A stretch of 64,000 nt of DNA from CAZPBN01 sp964584935 (GCA_964584935.1 CAZPBN010000006.1:62001-126000), one strand, 5' to 3'. Counted from the first letter of the stretch, positions 1 to 8,929 are shown. The notes: generated by a model from the letters alone, not told the origin. A program made the numbers and translations.

Positions 1-469
1 GATACTTTTTTACAGGAGAAACCATTTTTTCAAACATTCCTCCGTTTCCAACCACTAGCCCCAGACGAAAAGAAACATTCTTGCTCTTTATGAACCATTG
101 TTCCAAATCATACTTTGCCTTTCCGTAAGAAGAGAGGGAATTCTGTTTAGCTGAAATAGAACTCAAGAAAATTTGAAGGTCAACCCCATTTTTTTTTGCC
201 TGTTCTGCCCATAATTTCGTCCCCTCCACATTAATCCGATATTCATCTTTTCCCCTAAAGTAGGCACAGTGAATAAAAACATCGATATTTTCTTTTTCGA
301 ACACTCCGGAGAGAGGATTCATTAATGAACTCTTGATAACCAAATCATAGCCGGGAATCTGAAACGAACTATGAGAAATACCAATTGTCTTAAATCCTGA
401 ATCCTTTAGCTTGCGGGCCAGGCGCCTTGCAATAAATCCGCTGGCACCTGATAAGAGCACCGTTTTCAT
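1..469 (-). CDS. NAD(P)-dependent sugar epimerase/dehydratase (partial, 3' end outside window)
   Basis: The first 156 residues are visible and the rest runs off the left edge. The N-terminus shows a short-chain/extended-SDR Rossmann start: strand MKTVLLSGASGF gives a G8-A-S-G11-F-I nucleotide loop, in which the third glycine is replaced by alanine. The catalytic Y-x-x-x-K pair is Y115-G-K-A-K119, preceded by an SSIS segment that supplies the active-site serine. These features fit the extended SDR family that epimerises or dehydrates nucleotide sugars in the cytoplasm. The substrate cannot be told. It starts 6 nt after the stop of the GMC oxidoreductase gene and is the third gene of a minus-strand operon beginning near 2440. 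Family call sure, substrate unknown. Confidence 0.85.
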   Translation of the reverse strand, partial: MKTVLLSGASGFIARRLARKLKDSGFKTIGISHSSFQIPGYDLVIKSSLMNPLSGVFEKENIDVFIHCAYFRGKDEYRINVEGTKLWAEQAKKNGVDLQIFLSSISAKQNSLSSYGKAKYDLEQWFIKSKNVSFRLGLVVGNGGMFEKMVSPVKKY

Positions 470-475
470 CATTGA

Positions 476-2062
476 TCACCCCTTCAAACTAGATATATGA
501 TCTGCTATCCGCATGGCATTGGCCATTATGGTAAAAGAACTGTTTTTAGCAGGAATAACCGGAAAAAGAGAGCCATCCACAACATAAACTCCCGGTTCCC
601 CATACAATTCACCACATCGACTGCAGGTGTATTCTTTGGAGGGAGAATGGGTCATGGGTAAAGTCCCTCCATAATGAATCCCGTGCCCGTTTTCCGCCTT
701 GACAACAAGAAAAGGTGCGGTGTAACCTCCTAACATTCTGAGAATCTTCACTAAATCCTTTATCAATTCATCATTTATTTTTTTCTTTTTGCCCCGGATC
801 ACAATTTCTCCGTTCCGATTTAAATAAAAAGAAGCTGAATCTTTCCTGGAGACCGGCAAGAAAAGCTGCATTACAAGCAAAGAGGGGAGCACCAACCGGA
901 TCAAAGAGATATTTTCAGAAGCAGAGAAAGGAAATTCCTTGAAAAATTCCGCTCTGGCAGGAGAGGTAACTTCTAAAATACTCCCTTGAAAGAGAGCATG
1001 AAAGGATCTTGAATCATAAATAAGATTCAACTGGGTAAGACCAAAAGCATCCGTTTCCAGTCTAGCCCCAATCCTGCCCGGAAGCACGAAAGGTAACTGG
1101 ACAGCGTGATTATCAAGAAGTGATAGTTTTGTTTGATAATCCTGTCTGGATGCTAAAGCAATTTTTGCGCTGTTAACAGCTCCGGCTGCCAGCACCAGTT
1201 TTTTACACTTTATATAAACCGGTTCTCCATTCTCTATGGATTCAGCCTTTAAAACCAGATAAGAATTCTTCCGCTGCCATGATTTCACCAATAGATTATT
1301 TTTATATAAAACTTTCTTCTCTTTGATCAATCGTTCTAACGTCAAAGAAGGTGTGTAAATATAAGGTAAATTGGGTTTCCAAAACTCAAGATTCCTGTAG
1401 TCACATGGTTTTCTTCCATTCTTTTTTTCAGATAACACACCAAGCCTTGGATGGCCAACAAATATTCCTTTTCTATTCAGCCTTTCTTTTTTCCTCATAT
1501 AATTTTTATACAATCGAGATGCATTTTCAGAGAGTTGAAGAGGGCGTTGAAGGGAATTGTCTTTGCCGAAATACGAGGTCAAATCATCGTTTTCCCCGCT
1601 TATTCCGATTTCGTTCGAAAGCCGGTCATAGAAAAAGGATAAATCCGATGCCTTAATGGGGAACGATTCCAAATCCCTGTCATTATACCTGTATAATCCC
1701 GCCCCCCAGGCATTGGCAAGACCTCCTCTTGAAAAGCTCTGAATAAGACTAAAATTATTTTGTCTGACAGGATTGAATTCATGGGAACGATCAATAACAA
1801 ATCTCATCGCAGGCGATGTTAATTTAGCCGGGATCGCATTGTCTAGCCTCATTAAATTATACAAACCTTCCCATTGCTCACCAACCATGATATCAAAACA
1901 GTCTTTTTTTTCTCTGTGCATATAAAAATTTTCATTGATCCGAGGTTCCATATAAGGATTCAATCCCACATCAATGATACAGGGTTTTATTCCCTTATCA
2001 GAAAAATGCAGGGCAGCCGATGTTCCGGAAACACCGGATCCGACAATAACAATTTCATACAT
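476..2062 (-). CDS. GMC-family FAD-dependent oxidoreductase
   Basis: The 528-residue protein opens with an FAD-binding dinucleotide fold, with G8-S-G10-V-S-G13 followed about 20 residues later by an acidic residue ending strand 2 (CIID). The C-terminus carries a GMC oxidoreductase C-terminal domain: an H-Y-G-G-T-L-P-M segment, a V-V-D-G-S-L-F-P motif, then P-A-K-N-S-S-F-T-I-M-A-N-A and R-I-A-D-H, the usual FAD-proximal signature. A CSRCG pair near residue 480 is extra. GMC enzymes oxidise alcohol or sugar hydroxyls. No signal peptide is visible, so it is probably cytoplasmic. Its ATG follows the TAA of the 125-residue gene directly, implying translational coupling. The neighbouring epimerase and glycosyltransferase suggest a sugar or polymer substrate, which is inference. 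Confidence 0.85.
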   Translation of the reverse strand: MYEIVIVGSGVSGTSAALHFSDKGIKPCIIDVGLNPYMEPRINENFYMHREKKDCFDIMVGEQWEGLYNLMRLDNAIPAKLTSPAMRFVIDRSHEFNPVRQNNFSLIQSFSRGGLANAWGAGLYRYNDRDLESFPIKASDLSFFYDRLSNEIGISGENDDLTSYFGKDNSLQRPLQLSENASRLYKNYMRKKERLNRKGIFVGHPRLGVLSEKKNGRKPCDYRNLEFWKPNLPYIYTPSLTLERLIKEKKVLYKNNLLVKSWQRKNSYLVLKAESIENGEPVYIKCKKLVLAAGAVNSAKIALASRQDYQTKLSLLDNHAVQLPFVLPGRIGARLETDAFGLTQLNLIYDSRSFHALFQGSILEVTSPARAEFFKEFPFSASENISLIRLVLPSLLVMQLFLPVSRKDSASFYLNRNGEIVIRGKKKKINDELIKDLVKILRMLGGYTAPFLVVKAENGHGIHYGGTLPMTHSPSKEYTCSRCGELYGEPGVYVVDGSLFPVIPAKNSSFTIMANAMRIADHISSLKG

Positions 2063-2440
2063 TTAAAGCATCCTCAAAAGAAATAAGCCCTTGATATATT
2101 TCCATACAGCTTTCATTCCAATCCATAAAACTGATAATTTGCCTGTGAATTTCTTGTCCTTTCTATTTATAAAAAACCTGCTGTTTTCAGGAACTGTTTC
2201 CGCCATATAGACCATCAATCGAAATTTTATAATGAGCAAAGGAATTCTACTCTTTCTTCTTGCAGCAAATTCAAGAGCCTCCAAATCTGAAATTTTTGAC
2301 AGAGCCCTTTTGTATTCTTCAATGTTTTTCTTTGAATAATCCGAAAACAATTCCTCAGAAGCCTTCAGAAATCTCTGTTCTACTAAAGGAGGAATTTCAT
2401 TTTTAAAAATCGCTTTATAAATTTTTCCGGCTTCATCCAT
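2063..2440 (-). CDS. Hypothetical protein, likely partner of the GMC oxidoreductase
   Basis: A 125-residue, mostly helical, strongly basic protein that I do not recognise. It has no signal peptide. The last 20 residues (WIGMKAVWKYIKGLFLLRML) are hydrophobic and amphipathic and could dock to a membrane or a partner. Its stop codon abuts the ATG of the GMC oxidoreductase, so the two are probably made in fixed ratio. Several GMC dehydrogenases have small unrelated subunits (for example the gluconate 2-dehydrogenase subunit 3 family), but no match to those is visible here. First gene of the minus-strand operon with the oxidoreductase and epimerase. Confidence 0.65.
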   Translation of the reverse strand: MDEAGKIYKAIFKNEIPPLVEQRFLKASEELFSDYSKKNIEEYKRALSKISDLEALEFAARRKSRIPLLIIKFRLMVYMAETVPENSRFFINRKDKKFTGKLSVLWIGMKAVWKYIKGLFLLRML

Positions 2441-2544
2441 TTTATTAATTCATCCATCCACACAATGTAACGATTTGATTTGTCAAAGATTTAAATTCCA
2501 ATTTTACCTGAATTATGCAAAATTAAAAACAATTTTACAAAAAT

Positions 2545-2573
2545 TTGACAAGAGATTATTGTTAAAGTAAATA
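2545..2573 (+). promoter_or_regulatory. Candidate sigma-70 promoter, leaderless, for glycosyltransferase
   Basis: TTGACA at 2545-2550, 17-nt spacer, weak -10 TAAATA at 2568-2573. The expected start point falls on or next to the ATG at 2580, and no Shine-Dalgarno sequence precedes that ATG. Confidence 0.45.
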
Positions 2574-2579
2574 ATAACC

Positions 2580-3281
2580 ATGAAAACACTGGCGCTCATT
2601 CCAGCCTATAATGAAGAAAAGACAATTCAGGGGGTCATCAATGAGTCAAAAAAATATCTCCCTGAAGCAGATATCCTTGTGGTCAATGACGGCTCCACAG
2701 ATAAAACCAAAACAATCCTTTCCCGAAATAAAAAAATAAAAGACCTGCATCTTCCTTATAATATGGGAATAGGGGGAGCCATATGGACCGGCTTTAACTA
2801 TTTTCACAGAAACAAGTATGACTATCTTGTCAGGATTGACGGAGACGGACAGCATCCTCCTTCCCAAGCCCGACTTCTCCTTGACACACTGGTCAACGAT
2901 AATGAAGACCTGGTTATAGGTTCCCGATTTCTGAAAAAAAATGGCTACCGTTCCTCTTTTTACCGGAGGGGAGGAATAAAACTTTTAAATTTGTTAACCG
3001 CCTTTATTCTTAAGAAAAATATAACCGATAATACATCGGGATTCAGAGCTTACAGCCGCAAAGCTGTCGAGCATTTAATTAAAGACTACCCATTTGATTA
3101 TCCAGAACCTATTGAAGTGTATAACCTTTGCAAAAAAGGCTTTAAGGTAAGAGAAATATCAATAAAAATGACAAAAAGGAAAGGCGGAGTCTCATCGATC
3201 AATCTCTTTAACAGCTACTATTATCTTATCAAAGTCTTACTGACTATCATCACAAATTTCATGTATGGAGGGAAAAAATGA
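2580..3281 (+). CDS. Glycosyltransferase family 2 (DPM1/polyprenyl-phosphate type)
   Basis: This 233-residue GT-A fold enzyme lacks C-terminal membrane helices. The N-terminal strand ALIPAYNEEKTI, the V-V-N-D-G-S-T-D-K-T loop and the D87-G-D89-G-Q-H-P-P metal/nucleotide motif are the hallmarks of GT2 enzymes of the dolichyl-phosphate mannose synthase branch. Such proteins move a sugar from an NDP donor to a polyprenyl phosphate on the inner face of the membrane. The next gene, a DUF2304 membrane protein, overlaps it by 4 nt (ATGA). This GT2-DUF2304 pairing is common in bacterial genomes and suggests that the membrane partner anchors the enzyme. The donor sugar is unknown. Confidence 0.9.
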   Translation: MKTLALIPAYNEEKTIQGVINESKKYLPEADILVVNDGSTDKTKTILSRNKKIKDLHLPYNMGIGGAIWTGFNYFHRNKYDYLVRIDGDGQHPPSQARLLLDTLVNDNEDLVIGSRFLKKNGYRSSFYRRGGIKLLNLLTAFILKKNITDNTSGFRAYSRKAVEHLIKDYPFDYPEPIEVYNLCKKGFKVREISIKMTKRKGGVSSINLFNSYYYLIKVLLTIITNFMYGGKK

Positions 3282-3640
3282 ATTCATATCCCATCGGCCC
3301 TATTCAGATCATTAGCATAATTTTCTCCCTATTCTTCCTGATATTCATTGTTCTCTATATCAGAAAGAAAAAAATAAGAGAAGAATATGCCATCTTATGG
3401 ATAATAGTGGTCCTGGTCTTTCTTGTGTTTTCTATATTCAGAGGATTGATAGATAAACTCTCTTCTTTATTGGGAATTCATTATCAACCCGCTTCCATTT
3501 TTCTTATTTTAATTGGGGGCATCTTCCTTCTCATGCTTCACTTTTCCATAGTGATCTCTGATCTGAAAAGCAAATTGAATTCGCTTGCCATGACTGTGGC
3601 AATTCTGGAGGAAAAACTTTCAAACAAAGAAAAAAATTAA
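3278..3640 (+). CDS. DUF2304-family small membrane protein
   Basis: A 120-residue protein with three hydrophobic stretches, at about residues 8-28, 36-54 and 70-92. The second follows a basic R-K-K-K-I-R-E-E-Y-A-I-L-W segment and an L-S-S-L-L-G-I loop precedes the third, which together is the DUF2304 pattern. It ends in a short coiled-coil-like tail (KLNSLAMTVAILEEKL). Translational coupling to the upstream glycosyltransferase through a 4-nt overlap suggests a membrane anchor or accessory factor for it. No biochemical role is established for the family. Its 3' end overlaps the convergent acetyltransferase gene by 4 nt. Confidence 0.75.
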   Translation: MNSYPIGPIQIISIIFSLFFLIFIVLYIRKKKIREEYAILWIIVVLVFLVFSIFRGLIDKLSSLLGIHYQPASIFLILIGGIFLLMLHFSIVISDLKSKLNSLAMTVAILEEKLSNKEKN

Positions 3641-4398
3641 TCTTTCCCTTTTCTGCTTTTTATCTTCCATGCCGGACTTCCTAGAGCAACAGAATAATCG
3701 GGGAAGGATTTTGTCACTACTGCCCCTGCTCCAATCACACATCCTTTTCCCAGTTTAATTCCATCAATAACCGTAACCCGGGCCGCCAGCCAACAATCAT
3801 CTCCGATTTTGATTCCATCTTTTCTTACAGATGGCTGAAACATAATAGGAATATCCGTTCTTTCAAAACTATGGGTGCCACCAGCTACCAGATAACAGTA
3901 ACCAGCCAAAAATGTGTATTTCCCTATGGTTATATTTGTTTCCGATAACAGAGAACAATGGGAGGATATATTTGAAAAATCATTCAATACTATCGATCCC
4001 CCTTTACAGCTTAAAATCGTATTGCGTCCTATGATCACATTCTTTTTGATTGTTATCCCTTTATTGTTTTCCCCTTTGGCATCCAAAACAGCATAGTCAT
4101 CAATAAAAGAATGATCACCAATTGAAATTTTGTTCGGATGGCGAAAAGTGATATGATGACCGAAAGCAACTCCTCTTCCCACCTCCTTTAAAATCAGAGG
4201 ATAAAAAATTTTACGTAAAAGAAGTCCCAATGCACCGGGAATCCATGAAAACAAAAGAATAACACACTCATACTTTATTAAATTCCAGAAGCTTTTCTTC
4301 CCTAAAAAAATCTCCATATACTTCTTTAATGGAGATTTTTCCTGCTCTAGTAAAGCCTTATGAATGCTTGATTTATCAATTTCATCAATCTTTGTCAT
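3637..4398 (-). CDS. Hexapeptide-repeat acyltransferase (WbbJ/maltose-acetyltransferase-like)
   Basis: The C-terminal half of this 253-residue protein is a left-handed beta-helix of imperfect hexapeptide repeats, for example ISIGDHSFIDDYAVL, IIGRNTILSC and IGDDCWLAARVTVIDG. It ends with V-I-G-A-G-A-V-V-T-K-S-F-P-D-Y-S-V-A-L-G-S-P-A, the conserved CoA-binding end of WbbJ-type O-acetyltransferases. A catalytic histidine is likely in the V-A-G-G-T-H-S-F loop. The first 80 residues form an N-terminal extension with a hydrophobic patch (LLFSWIPGALGLLL) that may associate with the membrane. Probable role: acetylation of a surface sugar, fitting the nearby glycosyltransferase and epimerase. The start is supported by a TATAAT box 7 nt upstream and the lack of a ribosome-binding site. 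Confidence 0.85.
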   Translation of the reverse strand: MTKIDEIDKSSIHKALLEQEKSPLKKYMEIFLGKKSFWNLIKYECVILLFSWIPGALGLLLRKIFYPLILKEVGRGVAFGHHITFRHPNKISIGDHSFIDDYAVLDAKGENNKGITIKKNVIIGRNTILSCKGGSIVLNDFSNISSHCSLLSETNITIGKYTFLAGYCYLVAGGTHSFERTDIPIMFQPSVRKDGIKIGDDCWLAARVTVIDGIKLGKGCVIGAGAVVTKSFPDYSVALGSPAWKIKSRKGKD

Positions 4399-4405
4399 AA
4401 TTAGG

Positions 4406-4411
4406 ATTATA
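4406..4411 (-). promoter_or_regulatory. -10 box, leaderless candidate, acetyltransferase
   Basis: A perfect TATAAT on the minus strand ends 7 nt before the ATG at 4398. No convincing -35 is present at 17 nt. Confidence 0.4.
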
Positions 4412-4494
4412 CTACTTCAAATAAACAAATACTTCAACATCCTTCAACAAAGTTCCATTCTAAAAAAAACAGGGAACTTCAATTCCATTTATCA

Positions 4495-4523
4495 TTGACT
4501 TTTAAAACATAAATTGTTAAAAA
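4495..4523 (+). promoter_or_regulatory. Candidate promoter, leaderless, for sulfatase-fold lipoprotein
   Basis: TTGACT at 4495-4500, 17-nt spacer, TAAAAA at 4518-4523. The ATG at 4530 lies where transcription should begin, and no Shine-Dalgarno sequence is present. Confidence 0.4.
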
Positions 4524-4529
4524 AAATAT

Positions 4530-5876
4530 ATGATGACAAAAAAGATATTTGCCCTGTTTGCCATAGCTTGCATTTTCTTATTATTTTCTCACTGCAGCAA
4601 GTCAAAAACCTTTAAAGAAAACAAGCCGAATATCATCATCATTACTGTGGATGCCCTGCGTGCAGACCATCTCTCTACCTATGGATACAAATATCACACG
4701 TCTCCCCATATAGATGATTTTGCCAAAAAATCAATTCTATTTGAGTACGCTTACTGCCCCATCCCCAAAACTTCAGCATCTTTTGCCTCTTTTATGACCG
4801 GCCTTCACCCCTTTGTGCATGACACAAGGCCCAACAGGGACATCCTAAAAGAAAAATACATCACTCTAGCCGAGGCTTTAAGGCTCAAGGATTATTATAA
4901 TTACGCAGTTGTTGATAATGGAAATCTTTCCAAGGCTTTTAAGTTTCATCAGGGATTCAACAAATACATCCAAGTCTGGAATAGAATAGAAGAAAAAGAA
5001 GAATCAAGCTCTTTTATAACCGAAAAGGTTTTAGAATTTCTGGATAACAACAAAAGAAAGCCCTTTTTTTTATGGGCTCACTATATTGAAACTCACACCC
5101 CCTATCTCCCCCCGGAAGGGTTTGTGGAAGAAAGACCTGATGGAAGAATAATCAAGCAAATAAAACATAAAATCATTGCGGGGGAACGAAGATACATGGA
5201 TGACAACTCTGATGAAGGGGATTTTCTTTCTCTCTATGATGGGGCTGTGAAATATTCTGATTCTGAATTCGGGAAAATAATCGATTTCATTTTTGATAAA
5301 GGATACCATAAAAACACCATTATTATTTTTAGTTCCGACCACGGCGAAGAATTGGGAGAATATAACTTTTTTTACAACCATGGTCCTCTTACGTTCAATT
5401 CAAGCTCAAGGGTTCCTTTGATCATCTATATTCCAGGGGAAAAAAGCCGGAGAATAAAATACCCGGTGAGTTTGATGGATATCTATCCAACCCTACTGGA
5501 GAAATTAGGTTTGTCCAATCCTTATAAAATTCAGGGTGTGAATCTCTTCAAAAAACCAAAAAACAGATATCTTTATATGATAGGACACAAGGGAACAAGA
5601 TCCGTGGTTTTCAAAAATTACCATGTGGTCAAAGTTCAATCCCAGATATCAAAGAGATTAAATCTCAAGCGAAATTATTTTTTTGATATCTATAAAGATC
5701 CTTACGAGATAAAAAACATGGCTGAAACCAAAAAAAAGCTCCAAAAACTAATGGATGAAAAGTACATCGAATTCCTCGATAAGCACGGCTATTTAAAGAA
5801 TGAATCTAAAAAAAAGGAGCCCACTCTTTCCAAAAAAGATATTGAAAGCCTCAAATCTTTAGGTTATATCAAATAA
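4530..5876 (+). CDS. Sulfatase-fold (alkaline phosphatase superfamily) lipoprotein
   Basis: 448 residues with a signal peptide and a likely lipidated Cys22 (FLLFSHC; the histidine before the cysteine is atypical). The sulfatase fold is clear: I-T-V-D41-A-L-R-A-D supplies the first metal ligand and S-S-D270-H271-G-E-E the second metal site. At the position where true sulfatases carry the C/S-x-P-x-R formylglycine motif, this protein reads T81-S-A-S-F-A-S-F-M-T-G. There is therefore no formylglycine precursor, and the nucleophile is probably threonine, as in phosphoethanolamine and phosphoglycerol transferases. A sulfatase label would be misleading. It ends in S-L-G-Y-I-K, the same tail as the second family member at 9077-11020. 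Likely periplasmic or outer-membrane facing; substrate unknown. Confidence 0.85.
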   Translation: MMTKKIFALFAIACIFLLFSHCSKSKTFKENKPNIIIITVDALRADHLSTYGYKYHTSPHIDDFAKKSILFEYAYCPIPKTSASFASFMTGLHPFVHDTRPNRDILKEKYITLAEALRLKDYYNYAVVDNGNLSKAFKFHQGFNKYIQVWNRIEEKEESSSFITEKVLEFLDNNKRKPFFLWAHYIETHTPYLPPEGFVEERPDGRIIKQIKHKIIAGERRYMDDNSDEGDFLSLYDGAVKYSDSEFGKIIDFIFDKGYHKNTIIIFSSDHGEELGEYNFFYNHGPLTFNSSSRVPLIIYIPGEKSRRIKYPVSLMDIYPTLLEKLGLSNPYKIQGVNLFKKPKNRYLYMIGHKGTRSVVFKNYHVVKVQSQISKRLNLKRNYFFDIYKDPYEIKNMAETKKKLQKLMDEKYIEFLDKHGYLKNESKKKEPTLSKKDIESLKSLGYIK

Positions 5877-5889
5877 CCTGTGTGTTTTT

Positions 5890-6810
5890 TTATTTATGCC
5901 AGTCAGGAAAAATATCATTCCCCGGCGAATCAAAAAGCAAAACACACTTTTTATTGTTCACGTTGAGCAAAAATAGTTTCCAGTCTCCATCATGACTGTG
6001 CTGATGGGAAGAATTAAAAACAATCCATTTGTCATCAGGAGACCAGGAAGGAAAATAATCATGGGTTTCATCCCTTTTTGTCATTCTCATTTTATGACTT
6101 CCATCAGGATCCATAATCCAAATATCACCGGAAGAAACATAGGCTAGTTTTTCCCCACTATTGGAAAACCTGGCTCGGCAACTTCCTCCTGTATTTTCCA
6201 GAAATTTTACTTCTTTATTTTGTTTTGTATACATAGCCACATCCCATCCTCTTAATTTCTTTCCGGTGAAGGTTATCAATTGACTGGTTGGAGAAACATC
6301 GGGAATGGCATGTATTTTTGAATAGTCGGGCATGAGTCTTTTTGACTGTTTGGAATGGATGTTCACCCAATACAAACTGATTTTGCTTCGAAGAAATTTT
6401 TTCACCTTTTTTCCATAGACAATTCTCTTTCCATCAGGAAACCAGGAAGGAGTTTTTTCATCTGATGAAAACGAAGTTAAGGAATTGATATTGGATCCAT
6501 CAGAGTCCATAATAAAAATATCATAGTTTCCCCTGGGGTTGGCACTATACGCAATCTTATCTCCGTCAGGAGACCAGCGGGGATATTCATCACTCCAGTT
6601 GTTATCTGTCAACTGTTTTATCCCTTCTTTTGTCATCAAGTAAATCTCATTGTCTCCATCATAATTAGACTGGAAAACGATTCTTCCTTTAAAGGAAATC
6701 TGAGGCCCAAAGTTCGCTTTGTTCACATCACTTTTTACTGGTTTCACATCCGATCCACTCATAAACAAGACCAAACCGATGAGTATCACGATATAAACTT
6801 TTTCCTTCAT
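5890..6810 (-). CDS. Exported TolB-like PD40 beta-propeller protein
   Basis: 306 residues from the chosen start, with an N-terminal signal peptide (MKEKVYIVILIGLVLFMSG) and at least five PD40/WD40-like blades. The blades follow the TolB pattern, for example IVFQSNYDGDNEIYLM, W-S-P-D-G-D-K-I-A-Y-S and W-S-P-D-D-K-W-I-V-F. A longer reading from 6831 is possible, but AGGAGG lies just upstream of the ATG at 6810, so that start is preferred. Probably a periplasmic or surface binding propeller rather than the Tol-system TolB, which is encoded at 43114-44415. A promoter lies at 6859-6886. Convergent with the sulfatase-fold gene, 13 nt away. Confidence 0.8.
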   Translation of the reverse strand: MKEKVYIVILIGLVLFMSGSDVKPVKSDVNKANFGPQISFKGRIVFQSNYDGDNEIYLMTKEGIKQLTDNNWSDEYPRWSPDGDKIAYSANPRGNYDIFIMDSDGSNINSLTSFSSDEKTPSWFPDGKRIVYGKKVKKFLRSKISLYWVNIHSKQSKRLMPDYSKIHAIPDVSPTSQLITFTGKKLRGWDVAMYTKQNKEVKFLENTGGSCRARFSNSGEKLAYVSSGDIWIMDPDGSHKMRMTKRDETHDYFPSWSPDDKWIVFNSSHQHSHDGDWKLFLLNVNNKKCVLLFDSPGNDIFPDWHK

Positions 6811-6858
6811 TCCATCCTCCTTTAAAAGCATTGATGTTTTTTTAGGGCATGTTTATTG

Positions 6859-6886
6859 AGTATAACATAGAGCTTTTTTATTGTAA
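6859..6886 (-). promoter_or_regulatory. Candidate sigma-70 promoter for PD40 protein
   Basis: On the minus strand: TTACAA (6886-6881), 16-nt spacer, TATACT (6864-6859). Predicted start near 6852 gives a 40-nt leader that contains the AGGAGG site. Confidence 0.5.
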
Positions 6887-6979
6887 AATTTAAAGTCTCG
6901 ATTCCTCAATTCTGAAAAAAATAAGAGGAATCATTTCCATTATAAAAATTCGCTGAAAAAATAACTGAAAACGAAAAAG

Positions 6980-7008
6980 TTGACAATTTATAGAGGTTTT
7001 TATAGTAT
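6980..7008 (+). promoter_or_regulatory. Candidate sigma-70 promoter for BNR/BACON protein
   Basis: TTGACA at 6980-6985, 17-nt spacer, TAGTAT at 7003-7008. It is followed by a leader with AGGAGG at 7048-7053, 8 nt before the ATG at 7062. Confidence 0.55.
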
Positions 7009-7061
7009 ATAAATTCTTCATTAATTAAGAGAATATCATATTTGTCAGGAGGCTACTAAAA

Positions 7062-8822
7062 ATGAAGCTAAAAAAGCTAGTGACCGTTTTTATGTTCATT
7101 ACATCTTTCCTCGTTCTAAACATACAGGCGAGAACAAATATTTCACACACCAGCATGGAATCTGCACGGCCTTCCATCGCAATCAATTCAGATGGTGTGA
7201 TCATGGTTGTGTGGTGTGAAGCAAACAGAAGAGATGGTGAAAGCGGGACAATTTATTACAACGTTTATAAAAAAACCAATGGAACTTGGGAATGGCAAGG
7301 CACAAAAAACGCTCAGCTTTCTATCCATCCAAGTTGGACTCCTCTTCTTGATATAGACCAGAATGGAAACTTTCACATTGCTTATGCAGACGGAGGAGCC
7401 AGCGCCAACCGGGAAATCTACCATGCTGTTTACAACCCTAATGCATCGAGTCCAAAATGGGGCTCAAAAAAAATGATTTATGACAGCCCCCGTAATTCAG
7501 CCTGGCAAAAAATTGACGTCTATAAAGACACAATATACATTGTCTGGTTTCATCAACATTTTGAAAGTTTTGGAGGCTCTGATATTGTCATGCAGTCAAA
7601 AAAGGTCGGTGCTGACGAATGGCCGGAAGCTTACGAAAGGATTTCATGGTCTGCAAGTGAAACCAGCATTCATCCCGCTTTCAGAGCTCTAAATGGTCAA
7701 ATTCACGCCTGCTGGATGCAGGGAACAGACAATCATGCCCCTTGGAGACTTTTCTACAAGGAAGGAATGAAAGGATCTGACTGGAAAAACATTCCTTCGA
7801 CCAATGCTTATCATATGGCTTATTATCCTGAAATGGCTATTACCGATGATGGGGATGTCCATATAATCTTCTCTAACAGAACAGGACACGCGTTTCATTC
7901 TTACTATGATGACGGAGATTGGAAAACACAAATTATATCAACCACTCATTGCGGTTTACAAATGGCGGATATTGAATTTAGAAATAGCATCCTGGTTGCA
8001 AGCTGGTCCCAGCACCATGAAGACAATGATGTTATTGTTTATTCTAAAAAAATATTGGACAAGGACTGGTCTAAGCCTGAAAAAGTTGCTGAAGGCAAAA
8101 GAGCCAGTCACCAGAGAGTCTGGATTGATGATGATGCTATGGCGCATTTTGTTTGGGAAGACAGAATATCAAACGCCAGAGAAATCTTTTATGTAAAGCT
8201 CGAAGTCTCCCCCTCAGATCCTTTTCTGCAAGTAAGTCCTGATTATGTATCTTACAAAATTGAGGGTGAAATTCCCGAGGATAAAACGATTGTGGTAAAA
8301 AACGTGGGTAATAAATCCCTTGATTACCAGGTCACTGTTAACAAAGACTGGATTGAAGTGAGTCCTACATCCGGCAGCCTAAATGCAGGAGAACAAGAAA
8401 ACCTCACACTCAATATAGATGCGACCGCCCTGGATGTGGGAGACTACAGCGGAGAAATAGAAATTTCCAGTAGCGAGGCAATAAACAGTCCTCAAATAGT
8501 TAATATTGATGTAGAGGTTATTATTCCTCCACTCTTTGCTCCTCTGAACTTTACCGGAGAAAAGCAAGAAAACAACTCTCTATTTTATCATGAGACGTTG
8601 CATCACTTCACATGGGAAGCCAATCCAGAAAATGTCGACATTAAATACTATAGGCTTTATGAAGTTAATGAAAACGGTAAAACTCTGGTAAAACAGATGA
8701 ATTCTGACACATTTGAATATGATAGACGGGAAATGGATCCTGATAAAACTTATACATATGAACTTGTTGCCGTTAATAAAAATGACCTTGTAGGACACCC
8801 TGCTACCGTCACTATTAAATAG
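7062..8822 (+). CDS. Secreted BNR-type propeller protein with BACON-like and Fn3-like domains
   Basis: 586 residues. Sec signal peptide (about 1-23), then repeated propeller blades to about residue 385 that contain recurring segments such as RPSIAINSDGVIMVVW, HPSWTPLLDIDQNGNFHIAY and YPEMAITDDGDVHIIF. Next comes one BACON-like Ig domain (about 392-487; typical V-K-N-V-G-N-K-S-L-D-Y and W-I-E-V-S-P-T-S-G-S), and a C-terminal Fn3-like domain with F-T-W-E-A-N-P-E. BACON domains are usually carbohydrate- or mucin-binding modules. No catalytic residues could be assigned, so it is probably a binding or adhesive exoprotein. A close paralogue with two BACON-like domains is encoded at 12574-14718. Strong AGGAGG ribosome-binding site. 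Confidence 0.8.
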   Translation: MKLKKLVTVFMFITSFLVLNIQARTNISHTSMESARPSIAINSDGVIMVVWCEANRRDGESGTIYYNVYKKTNGTWEWQGTKNAQLSIHPSWTPLLDIDQNGNFHIAYADGGASANREIYHAVYNPNASSPKWGSKKMIYDSPRNSAWQKIDVYKDTIYIVWFHQHFESFGGSDIVMQSKKVGADEWPEAYERISWSASETSIHPAFRALNGQIHACWMQGTDNHAPWRLFYKEGMKGSDWKNIPSTNAYHMAYYPEMAITDDGDVHIIFSNRTGHAFHSYYDDGDWKTQIISTTHCGLQMADIEFRNSILVASWSQHHEDNDVIVYSKKILDKDWSKPEKVAEGKRASHQRVWIDDDAMAHFVWEDRISNAREIFYVKLEVSPSDPFLQVSPDYVSYKIEGEIPEDKTIVVKNVGNKSLDYQVTVNKDWIEVSPTSGSLNAGEQENLTLNIDATALDVGDYSGEIEISSSEAINSPQIVNIDVEVIIPPLFAPLNFTGEKQENNSLFYHETLHHFTWEANPENVDIKYYRLYEVNENGKTLVKQMNSDTFEYDRREMDPDKTYTYELVAVNKNDLVGHPATVTIK

Positions 8823-8899
8823 AAGTGCAGAGGAATAAAAGAGTAAGAGTTTTGATCTGTTCATAACCGATCGAAGCAGAGAAATAAATATATACCTAT

Positions 8900-8929
8900 T
8901 AAAGAGGCTCATTTTTTAGAAGCTCTTTA
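8900..8929. other. Hairpin between two exported-protein genes
   Basis: TAAAGAG (8900-8906) pairs with CTCTTTA (8923-8929) around a T-rich loop. No U-run follows, so it is not a convincing terminator; it may still cap the transcript ending at 8822. The rest of 8823-9076 holds only a weak TATAAA at 9054-9059 ahead of the next gene. Confidence 0.3.
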
